From Humidesulfovibrio sp. (GTDB lineage: Bacteria > Desulfobacterota > Desulfovibrionia > Desulfovibrionales > Desulfovibrionaceae), in the NCBI RefSeq assembly GCF_030689645.1, contig NZ_JAUYFU010000039.1, positions 16,055 through 80,054 of the forward strand: a DNA stretch of 64,000 bases, in the 5' to 3' direction. The notes under the pieces were generated by a model, which was given only the letters and a program-made list of their open reading frames with translations, was not told the DNA's origin and made no database searches. Shown here piece after piece: positions 9,192 to 15,602 of this stretch. Positions within the stretch are counted from its first letter, which is position 1; each line of letters begins with the position of its first letter. The position numbers were made by a program, and so were the translations under genes.

Positions 9192-9689
9192 ATGCTGTTT
9201 CGGAAAAGGGCCTGGGATTTGATGCGCGATGAGTTTGCCACGGTGGACGAATCCGCCAGTCTGGCCGAGGCCGTGCGCGCCCTGCGCGAGAGCCAGAAGA
9301 AAACGCCGGAAAACAACATCGTCCTGGTCATGGGCAAAACCGGCAGCAAGGAGGGCGTGCTCAAGGGCGTGGTTTCCGTGTGGACAGTGTTGACCGCACT
9401 CGATGAATGCGTCCTGCGCGACCCAGACCTCAAGGTGGTCAAGGAAAGCGATTTCGACAAGACTTTTGCGCGGGCCAGCGCCGTATGCACCCATACGTCC
9501 CTTGCCGGCCACATGGACCCGGACGTGCCGACGCTGAAGCCCAACGACCCCCTGCCCGTGGTGCTGGAGCTGTTTTTGCGCCGCAAGCGCGGCTGGGCCG
9601 TGGTTCAGGAAAATGGCAAGGTCCTGGGCGTCATCCTGGTGGCCGACCTGTACCGCGAGCTTTCAGCGGACATGGTGGCCGCCTTCTAA
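9192..9689 (+). CDS. CBS-domain protein
   Basis: A 165-aa protein made of two CBS motifs, which usually bind adenosyl ligands and regulate a partner. The first is around residues 10-75 (FATVDESASLAEAVRALRES, then GVLKGVVSVWTVLTAL), the second around 95-160 (VPTLKPNDPLPVVLELFLRR, WAVVQENGKVLGVILVADL). No attached catalytic domain is present. The ATG at 9192 follows GAGGAGTGCCGC; longer upstream starts lack a ribosome-binding site. Its last 27 bp overlap the convergent tupC gene. The partner is unknown. Confidence 0.88.
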   Translation: MLFRKRAWDLMRDEFATVDESASLAEAVRALRESQKKTPENNIVLVMGKTGSKEGVLKGVVSVWTVLTALDECVLRDPDLKVVKESDFDKTFARASAVCTHTSLAGHMDPDVPTLKPNDPLPVVLELFLRRKRGWAVVQENGKVLGVILVADLYRELSADMVAAF

Positions 9690-10403
9690 ATCACTTCCGG
9701 GTCCGGGACGCGCAGTTCCGGACCCCCCCTGCTCAATTCCGCTGATGATGCGGCCCTCGTCCAGGGTCAACACCGCATCCGCGCAGGAATCCAGCCAGCC
9801 CAAGTCGTGGCTGGAGAGGACCAGCGTCGTGCCATAGGCCGCGCGCGCGGCCATGACGGCGGCCTTCACGAACTCCGTGCTGGCGCGGTCCAGTCCGGCT
9901 GTGGGTTCGTCAAGCAGCAGCGCTGCTGGCTTCAATATCAGCCGCGCGGCCAGGGCCACGCGCCGGGCCTCGCCGCCGGAAAGCTGCCGCCAGGAGCGGC
10001 CCGCGTATTCGCCTGCGTCGAGCCCCACCAGGGCCAAGGCGTTGGCAATGGCCTCCCTGGACGCTGGCAGCCCGCGCAGCTTGAGGCCATAGGCCACGTT
10101 GGCCGCAACCGAGCGTGAGAGCAGGCAGGTGTCTTGCCCCAGCAGCACGGCCTTGCGGCGCAGCAAGTGCACGCCGCCATGCGCGCAGGCGTCCACCAGG
10201 ACGCCATCGAACTCCAAGCTGCCCGAGCGCTGCGCCAGCAAAAAACCCAAAAGTTTCAGCAGGGTGCTTTTGCCACTGCCATTGTGCCCCGCTAGGCCCA
10301 GAATGCCGCCGCGCGCGATCTCAAGCTCAGAAACGCGCAGCACGGCCTCGCCTGCACCATAAGCGACTTCGATGTCCTTCAGCCGGTACAACGGCCCGTT
10401 CAT
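9663..10403 (-). CDS. tupC: Tungstate-type ABC transporter, ATP-binding protein
   Basis: ATPase of the TupABC oxyanion importer. The 246-aa protein has Walker A GHNGSGKST, a Q-loop in LLGQDTCLL, the ABC signature LSGGEARRVALAARL, Walker B AALLLDEPTAG and the switch His in VLSSHDLGWL. The ATG at 10401-10403 overlaps the TupB stop codon (ATGA). The assignment to tungstate rather than molybdate comes from the linked TupA-like binding protein. The 3' end overlaps the CBS-domain gene on the opposite strand. Confidence 0.88.
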   Translation of the reverse strand: MNGPLYRLKDIEVAYGAGEAVLRVSELEIARGGILGLAGHNGSGKSTLLKLLGFLLAQRSGSLEFDGVLVDACAHGGVHLLRRKAVLLGQDTCLLSRSVAANVAYGLKLRGLPASREAIANALALVGLDAGEYAGRSWRQLSGGEARRVALAARLILKPAALLLDEPTAGLDRASTEFVKAAVMAARAAYGTTLVLSSHDLGWLDSCADAVLTLDEGRIISGIEQGGSGTARPGPGSDLEGGHHVR

Positions 10404-11113
10404 GCGCACCCCCGGTAATCCGCAGCCGCGCGCGAGCGCAGCAGCCCCACCACGAGATTCACCACAAGCGCCACCAGCATGAGCACAATGCCCAGAGCGA
10501 TGCCGCTGGCGAACTCGCCCTTGCCGGTCTCCAGGGCAATGGCCGTGGTGATGGTGCGCGTCTGCCACTTGATGTTGCCGCCCACCATCATGGCGATGCC
10601 CACCTCGCTGACGATGCGCCCAAAGGCCGAGGCGGCGGCAAGGGCCATGGCGAAGCGCGCCTCGGAGAGGGTGGCGAAGAGCAACTGCATGCGGTCCGCG
10701 CCGAGGGAAAGCACGGTCTGGGTCAGGCGCACGTCGGTGGACTCCACCGCCGTGGCGGTCATGGCGATGATGATGGGCAGACCCAGGAGGGTGAGGCCGA
10801 TGGCCATGCCCGGCAGGGAGAACAGAAGCCCCCACTCGCCCAGCGGACCGCGCGAAGTGAACAGGGCGTAAACCATGAGCCCGATGACCACGGTGGGCAG
10901 GGAGAGCATCCAATCCACAAAAAGCCGCGCCACGCGGCGGCCAGGAAAGCGGAAGTGCCCCAGGGCGAACCCCAGGGGCAATCCCAAAACAAGGCTTGCG
11001 GCCAGGGCCAAGGCCGTGACGCTGGCCGTGGCCCAGACCGCCGAGAAGGTCTCGGGGTCCAGGGCCAGCAAAAGCGCCACGGCCTTGGTCAGGCCCTCGC
11101 TGAAATAGTCCAC
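10400..11113 (-). CDS. tupB: Tungstate-type ABC transporter, permease
   Basis: Inner-membrane permease of the TupABC importer. The 237-aa protein has about five to six membrane spans: around residues 28-50 (WATASVTALALAASLVLGLP), 65-90, 100-120, 145-165 and 205-230. The EAA-type loop that contacts the ATPase is around TQTVLSLGADRMQLLFATL. It lies between tupA and tupC in the order tupA-tupB-tupC, with 18 bp between the tupA stop and its own start and a 4-base overlap with tupC. Confidence 0.88.
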   Translation of the reverse strand: MDYFSEGLTKAVALLLALDPETFSAVWATASVTALALAASLVLGLPLGFALGHFRFPGRRVARLFVDWMLSLPTVVIGLMVYALFTSRGPLGEWGLLFSLPGMAIGLTLLGLPIIIAMTATAVESTDVRLTQTVLSLGADRMQLLFATLSEARFAMALAAASAFGRIVSEVGIAMMVGGNIKWQTRTITTAIALETGKGEFASGIALGIVLMLVALVVNLVVGLLRSRAAADYRGCA

Positions 11114-11131
11114 CTGCTTTACGTTTCCTTG

Positions 11132-11947
11132 TTATTTGGCTGCATTGGGTGTGAAGAGCTGCCTGCCTTGCACCTTGAAGTCCGCAATGGCCTTCTGGCC
11201 CACCGGGGAAAGGAACCAGCCCATGAGTTTCTTGGCCGCATCGTGCTTGATCTTTGCGCACTTGGGCGAAAGCAGGATGATGCTGTACTGGTTGCGCAGG
11301 GTCAGGTCGCCCTCGGACAGGACCACCAGGCCGGACTTGCCATGGTGCTTGGCCTCATAGGCGATCCAGGTGCCGCGGTCGGTGATGGTGTAGGCTCCGC
11401 GCTCGGCGGCCATGCCCAGGGTGGTCAACATGCCCTGGCCCACCTGGATGTACCAGGATTCCTTGTCCGGGGACAGGCCGGCGGCCTTCCACAAGCCAAG
11501 CTCCAGCTTGTGCGTGCCGGAGTCGTCGCCGCGGCTGGCGAAGGACGCCTTGGTCTCGGCAATGGCCTTGAGCGCATCGCCCGCGCCCTTGCCCTTGATC
11601 TTGGCGGCGTCCTTGGCAGGGCCGACGATGATAAAGTCGTTGTACATGAATTCCTTGCGCAGAATGCCGTGCCCGTCATCGATAAATTTCTTTTCCGCGC
11701 CGGGAGCATGGACCATGAGCACGTCCACGTCGCAATTCTTGCCGTGCTCCAGGGCCTTGCCCGTGCCTACGGCGGTCCAACGCATCTCAAGGCCAGCGTC
11801 CTTCAACACTTTCGGGGCCAAGTAGTCGAGCAGGCCGGTGTCCGCGGTGCTGGTGGTGGTGCCCACCAGGATGGTCTCGGCGGCCAGCGCGCTGCCGGTA
11901 AAGGCCAGCAGGGCCAGCAGGGTCAGGGTGACAGTAAGTTTACGCAT
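11132..11947 (-). CDS. tupA: Tungstate-type ABC transporter, periplasmic binding protein
   Basis: Periplasmic oxyanion receptor. The 271-aa protein has a signal peptide (MRKLTVTLTLLALLAFTGSA, cleavage near ALAA-ET), then ILVGTTTSTADTGLLDYLAP: the TTTS segment is the anion-binding signature of TupA-type proteins. ASRGDDSGTHKLELGLW is the second conserved ligand region. The ATG at 11945-11947 is favoured over the in-frame ATG at 11953 because the GGAGG lies seven bases upstream of it. Tungsten supply matches the W-dependent formate dehydrogenases common in sulfate reducers, though none is seen here. Confidence 0.9.
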   Translation of the reverse strand: MRKLTVTLTLLALLAFTGSALAAETILVGTTTSTADTGLLDYLAPKVLKDAGLEMRWTAVGTGKALEHGKNCDVDVLMVHAPGAEKKFIDDGHGILRKEFMYNDFIIVGPAKDAAKIKGKGAGDALKAIAETKASFASRGDDSGTHKLELGLWKAAGLSPDKESWYIQVGQGMLTTLGMAAERGAYTITDRGTWIAYEAKHHGKSGLVVLSEGDLTLRNQYSIILLSPKCAKIKHDAAKKLMGWFLSPVGQKAIADFKVQGRQLFTPNAAK

Positions 11948-11981
11948 GTGCATTCCTCCAGATTGGGGGTCAGAAGTGGCA

Positions 11982-12015
11982 TATGTCATCATTGATTCAT
12001 GCCACAAATGACATA
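11982..12015 (-). promoter_or_regulatory. Candidate operator upstream of tupA (inverted repeat)
   Basis: TATGTCAT (11982-11989) and ATGACATA (12008-12015) form a perfect 8-bp inverted repeat about 35 bp upstream of the tupA start. The flanks add a further partial symmetry with GTGGCAT words on both strands. Tungstate-responsive repressors (TunR family) are known to act on tup promoters in Desulfovibrio; no TunR gene is in the window, so the link is inferred. Confidence 0.5.
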
Positions 12016-12081
12016 AGACCAACGCCGCTGTAAAGACCCGCCGGGACAATCCGCTTTTGGCACCGCAGCCGTTGCCGGCGC

Positions 12082-13056
12082 CTACTCCACGCCATTGACC
12101 ACGTTCTGCGGGCTGCCTTCCAAAAACGCCCGCAGGTTCCTGGCGGTGATGCCGAGAAGCCGTCTGCGGGCTTCCACGCTGGCCCAGGCCACGTGCGGGG
12201 TGATGAGGCAATTGGGTGCGGAGCGCAGGGGATTGTACGGGCGGATGGGCTCCCGGCTCAAAACGTCCAGAGCCGCGCCGGCGAGCTTGCCGGACTCAAG
12301 GGCTTCGGCCAGGGCGGCCTCGTCCACCAGCTGCCCGCGCGCGGTGTTCACCAGAAAGGCCGTAGGCTTCATGCGCGCAAGCAGCCGCGCGTCGACCATG
12401 TTCTCGTTCTCGGGCGTGAGCGGGCAGTGCAGGCTCACCACGTCAGAGTCCTCGAACAGGTCGTTCAGGCTGGCGAAGGCGAAAGGCCCGTAGGGCGGCA
12501 GCTCCTTGGGACGCGGCGCGTGGGCCAAAACGTTCATGCCAAAGGCGTGGGCCAACGCGGCCACGCGCTGGCCGATGGCCCCGAAGCCGACCACCCCGAA
12601 GGTCTTGCCAGCCAGCTCCACAATGGGCGCGTCCCAGAAGCAGAAGTCCGGCTGGGCGGGCCAGCGGCCCTCGGCCACGGCGCGCGCGTGGCGGCAGGCC
12701 TTGCCGAAGAGCTCCAGAGTCACGGCCATGACGTGCTGGGCCACGGCGGGCGGAGAATAGCCCGGCGCGTTGCACACGGGAATCCCACGGGCTGCGGCGG
12801 CCTTGACGTCCACCACGTTGTAGCCGGTGGCCAGAACGCAGATGCATTTTAGGTCCGGCAAGAGGTCCAGATCCTCGGCCAGCAACTCGGTCTTGTTGGT
12901 GAGCAGCACCTGCGCGCCCTTTGCGCGCTCCGGCAGCTCGCCGGGATCGGTGCGGTCGTAAAGCACCAGCTCGCCCTGCTCGGCTATGAGTTCCCAGGAA
13001 ATGTCCTGGCCCATGGTGAAGGCGTCTAATGCGACGATGCGGGGCTTTTTGCTCAT
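12082..13056 (-). CDS. D-2-hydroxyacid dehydrogenase (NAD-dependent)
   Basis: A 324-aa oxidoreductase of the D-isomer 2-hydroxyacid dehydrogenase family, which includes hydroxypyruvate/glyoxylate reductases. The Rossmann motif is FGVVGFGAIGQRVAALA; the catalytic Arg is in LVNTARGQLVDEAALAEAL, the Glu in SREPIRPYNPL, and the His in CLITPHVAWASVEARRRLL. Substrate entry residues (ATGYNVVDVKAA) are close to glycerate-dehydrogenase-like members. The ATG at 13054-13056 follows GGAGGACTGC. A glycerate 2-kinase is encoded 9 kb away, compatible with a hydroxypyruvate-glycerate route, but the substrate is not proven. Confidence 0.88.
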   Translation of the reverse strand: MSKKPRIVALDAFTMGQDISWELIAEQGELVLYDRTDPGELPERAKGAQVLLTNKTELLAEDLDLLPDLKCICVLATGYNVVDVKAAAARGIPVCNAPGYSPPAVAQHVMAVTLELFGKACRHARAVAEGRWPAQPDFCFWDAPIVELAGKTFGVVGFGAIGQRVAALAHAFGMNVLAHAPRPKELPPYGPFAFASLNDLFEDSDVVSLHCPLTPENENMVDARLLARMKPTAFLVNTARGQLVDEAALAEALESGKLAGAALDVLSREPIRPYNPLRSAPNCLITPHVAWASVEARRRLLGITARNLRAFLEGSPQNVVNGVE

Positions 13057-13244
13057 GCAGTCCTCCGAATTTTTTGATGCAGGCGCACGGTATCGTCTGG
13101 GCCGACTTGCTGGCAAGAGGGGACATGTCCACAGACTGTCCCGGCAAGCTACTGCGCCAACCCCCCTTGACATTTCCCGGCGTTCCGGTGAAATAGACCC
13201 GCCCCGGCGAAATGCGCCGGAAAATAAATTTTGGAGGAACGACC

Positions 13245-13388
13245 ATGTTCGGCGAACTCTTGAAAGATATGGCCCACAGCAGCGCCCAGGGAACCGTTGG
13301 CGTCTCCCTTATCTTCATCTACCTGGCCTGGATCATCACCGTGGCCTTCATCCGCATCCAGCAGGGCAAGAAAGAAGGCCACCACTAG
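13245..13388 (+). CDS. 47-aa single-pass membrane protein of unknown function
   Basis: A short gene with a strong ribosome-binding site (TTGGAGGAACGACC before ATG at 13245). The protein begins MFGELLKDMAHSSAQGTVGV, has one hydrophobic span (SLIFIYLAWIITVAFI, residues 21-36), and ends in a basic tail (RIQQGKKEGHH). Topology by charge is N-out/C-in. Upstream lie a TTGACA box at 13167, an imperfect inverted repeat around 13172-13193 and a small hairpin (13204-13220) just before the ribosome-binding site. A terminator follows at 13440. It looks like a self-contained transcription unit. I do not recognise the family. Confidence 0.7.
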   Translation: MFGELLKDMAHSSAQGTVGVSLIFIYLAWIITVAFIRIQQGKKEGHH

Positions 13389-13439
13389 GCCGAATTTCGC
13401 CCACGCCGGGATGCCCCCCGGCCCATCACAAAAAGAACC

Positions 13440-13480
13440 GGCTGTCCGGGTCGCCGAGTGCGACCCGGATGGCTTTTCTT
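13440..13480 (+). terminator. Rho-independent terminator after the 47-aa gene
   Basis: GTCCGGGTCG (13444-13453) pairs with CGACCCGGAT (13461-13470) around a 7-base loop and is followed by GGCTTTTCTT. It ends the transcript of the 47-aa membrane protein gene. Confidence 0.75.
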
Positions 13481-13623
13481 GTTTCAACACCAGAAGCGAC
13501 CTAGAAAAAATATCTCCGCAACGATTCCTTTCCGCGTCCCCTGGCTCATCCTGGCCGTGCCTTGCCCCTTTTCGTCAGCGCTCCTAGCCCTGCCCCCAGT
13601 GGCCAAAACACAGCGCGCCGGAC

Positions 13624-13673
13624 GCGAAACAAGAACGGCCCTGGAAGCGCTTCCAGGGCCGTTCTTGTTTCGC
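13624..13673. terminator. Perfect 50-bp palindrome, likely bidirectional terminator
   Basis: Bases 13624-13648 and 13649-13673 are exact reverse complements with no spacer. The arms read GCGAAACAAGAACGG, then CCCTGGAAGC at the centre, so the ends are T-rich on either strand. It lies 58 bp beyond the trmH stop codon (minus) and downstream of the 47-aa gene (plus), consistent with a terminator working in both directions. Confidence 0.7.
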
Positions 13674-13731
13674 AAACCCACAGCCCCTTGCGGGTTCTTG
13701 AGTGCAAACCCCGCATCGTGTGGGGAACAGG

Positions 13732-14322
13732 CTAGCGGTCGCTCCACTCCAGGGTCAGGCGCTCCATCTCCTCCGGCGTAAAGGCCGGGGAATCCAGAAG
13801 CCCCGCGCGCCTGCGCTGGGAGAACATTTCGTAAAGGATCACTGCGGCGGCCACAGAGACGTTCAGGCTCTGCACCATGCCCTGCATGGGGATGTACAGC
13901 TCCTCGTCAACGCCTTCCACAAGCTCCGGGGTGGCGCCACGGTGCTCGTTGGACAGGATCACCGCCGTGGGCCGGGTGAAGTCGAAGTCGAAAAGCGGCT
14001 TGGCCGTATCCGAAAACCCGGTGCGAATGACCTGCACTCCGCTGGCCTTGAAGCCTTCCAGCATCTCGACCGCGTTGTCGTGGCGCACCCGCTCCACCCA
14101 TTTCTTAGCCGAGGCCGAAGACTTCTTGCCCAGGTCCGGCCACTTCTCCGTGGTGTAGTAAAGATGCACGCGGTGCAGGCCGAAGGCGTCGCAACTGCGT
14201 AATATCGCAGAGACGTTGTGCGGGTCCCAGATGTTGTCCATGACCAGCGTGACGTCCTTCTGCCGGTGGGCCAGAACGGTTTTGATGCGCTCCAGGCGCT
14301 CGGGTGTGATGAATCCTCGCAT
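13732..14322 (-). CDS. trmH: TrmH-like tRNA/rRNA 2'-O-methyltransferase (SPOUT)
   Basis: A SAM-dependent RNA ribose methyltransferase of the SpoU/TrmH knotted-fold family, 196 aa. Motif 1 is VMDNIWDPHNVSAILRSCDA (conserved Asn and Arg), motif 2 VILSNEHRGATPELVE, motif 3 IPMQGMVQSLNVSVAAAVILYE. The closest style is TrmH (Gm18 of tRNA). The ATG at 14320-14322 begins MRGFITPERLERIK, the usual start; the reading frame runs further upstream across the response-regulator gene but without family similarity. It is divergent from the signalling cluster that follows. Confidence 0.92.
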   Translation of the reverse strand: MRGFITPERLERIKTVLAHRQKDVTLVMDNIWDPHNVSAILRSCDAFGLHRVHLYYTTEKWPDLGKKSSASAKKWVERVRHDNAVEMLEGFKASGVQVIRTGFSDTAKPLFDFDFTRPTAVILSNEHRGATPELVEGVDEELYIPMQGMVQSLNVSVAAAVILYEMFSQRRRAGLLDSPAFTPEEMERLTLEWSDR

Positions 14323-14388
14323 GGGCGGGCTTCTACCCCCATGCGGGCCGCCGCGCAAGTGCGGGATCTTCGACTCGCGGGTCTGCTG

Positions 14389-14417
14389 TTGACATTTTAA
14401 CTGCTTCTGCGGATAAG
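14389..14417 (+). promoter_or_regulatory. Sigma-70-type promoter of the CheY/HPt/CheA unit
   Basis: TTGACA at 14389-14394, 17-bp spacer, GATAAG at 14412-14417 (four of six consensus bases). The response-regulator ATG is about 40 bp downstream. Confidence 0.5.
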
Positions 14418-14457
14418 CTGCTACACCATGCGGATTTTCCGCTTCGGAGGTTTCTGT

Positions 14458-14853
14458 ATGCGCGCGCTGGTCGCCGAAGATGAATTTTTGGGCCGCAAAG
14501 TGCTCTCCGTCTTCCTGAACACCCTGTTCGAGGTCGATGTCGTGGTCAACGGGCTTGAGGCCGTGGAGGCCTTCAAACTCGCGCACAAGGAGGGACGCCC
14601 CTACGATCTTCTGCTCATGGACATCATGATGCCGGAGATGGACGGGCTTGAGGCCCTGAAGCAGATCCGCGCCATTGAACAACAACACCCTGGCCGCATC
14701 CGGGCCAAGGCCCTCATGACCACGGCCCTGGACGATCCCAAGACCGTCATCCGCTCCTTTCACGATGGTGAGGCCTCCGGCTACATCGTGAAGCCCGTGC
14801 GCAAGGACAAGCTTTTCGAAGAACTCAAGAAACTCGGATTCATCACGGCCTAA
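14458..14853 (+). CDS. CheY-like response regulator (receiver domain only)
   Basis: A 131-aa single receiver domain. The acidic pocket is in LVAEDEFLGRK; the phosphorylated Asp is in LLLMDIMMPEMDGLEALK; Thr in ALMTTALDDP and Lys in YIVKPVRKDKL complete the active site. There is no output domain, so it signals through a protein partner. The ATG at 14458 follows CGGAGGTTTCTGT; the longer in-frame ATG at 14428 lacks such a site. It is the first gene of a three-gene unit with an HPt protein and a CheA kinase, whose phosphate it presumably receives. Confidence 0.93.
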   Translation: MRALVAEDEFLGRKVLSVFLNTLFEVDVVVNGLEAVEAFKLAHKEGRPYDLLLMDIMMPEMDGLEALKQIRAIEQQHPGRIRAKALMTTALDDPKTVIRSFHDGEASGYIVKPVRKDKLFEELKKLGFITA

Positions 14854-14870
14854 CGCCGCGAGGTCACCAT

Positions 14871-15602
14871 TTGAGCGACGCCCTGTCCGAAGAATTTTTC
14901 GCTGAAGTAGGCGACAAATACTATCCCCAAGTCCTCGAAGGCTTGGAAAAAATCGGCGCGGGCGAGGTGGCCTCCGGCATCGAGATCCTGGCCAGGCCCC
15001 TGCACACCATCAAGGGCGTCACCGGGTTCATGCCCGGCTTTGAAGCCGCCAGCCACCTGACCCACAAGGTGGAGAGCTTCCTCAAGAAGCTCCAGGCCGT
15101 GACCCTGCCCCACAGCGCAGACAACATTTCCCTGGCCGCTTACGGCGTGAACTCCGTCTTCGCCGTCATCGAGCAGATCCGCGACCAGGGCGCGCCGGAC
15201 CAGGGCGAGATAGACGCCGTTTGCCAGGTGCTTGAGGCGGCCTCCGGAGGCGCGCAAAAAAGCGGCGGCGCCAGCTCGGCCAACTGCCTGCTGCAGGAGC
15301 AGGGTCCAGCCGGACCGGTGCTCCGGCTCACCTGCGCGCGCATGCACCTCAAGGCCCAGGCCGACCAGCTGGTGGGAGCGATTCTGTCCCTGCCGCAAAC
15401 GGAACCGGTGACCCTGGACCTCTCTGCCGTGCGAAGCTGCGGTTCCTCAATTTGGGAGGATCTGGCGGGTCTGGCGGGCATGTGGACCCTCCGCGTGCGC
15501 GGGCTCTCCGGCGCGGCCCGCGAAACCTTCTACGCCTGGGAGTTCGACGCCGTGTTCGCCCTGGAGCCCGAGGCAGCCAGCCCCGGCGAAGAGGCCAAAT
15601 GA
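14871..15602 (+). CDS. HPt phosphotransfer protein with C-terminal STAS-like domain
   Basis: A 243-aa protein. Residues about 1-110 form an HPt domain with the phospho-His motif PLHTIKGVTGFMPGFEAASH, as in CheA P1. Residues about 150-235 (VLRLTCARMHLKAQADQLVG, then VTLDLSAVRSCGSSIWEDLA) resemble a STAS/anti-anti-sigma-like fold; this second call is by pattern only. The start is TTG at 14871, the only credible start, 15 bp after the previous stop codon. The stop overlaps the CheA start (ATGA). The partner kinase lacks a canonical P1, so this protein probably serves as its phosphotransfer domain in trans. Confidence 0.8.
   Translation: MSDALSEEFFAEVGDKYYPQVLEGLEKIGAGEVASGIEILARPLHTIKGVTGFMPGFEAASHLTHKVESFLKKLQAVTLPHSADNISLAAYGVNSVFAVIEQIRDQGAPDQGEIDAVCQVLEAASGGAQKSGGASSANCLLQEQGPAGPVLRLTCARMHLKAQADQLVGAILSLPQTEPVTLDLSAVRSCGSSIWEDLAGLAGMWTLRVRGLSGAARETFYAWEFDAVFALEPEAASPGEEAK

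Larger units (their letters stand above)
13389..13731. other. Gene-free interval rich in hairpins (terminators)
   Basis: The 343 bp between the convergent 47-aa gene and trmH hold at least two terminator-like structures (listed separately at 13440 and 13624), plus small hairpins near 13680-13730 around CCCCGCATCGTGTGGGG. No credible ORF is seen on either strand. Confidence 0.6.
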
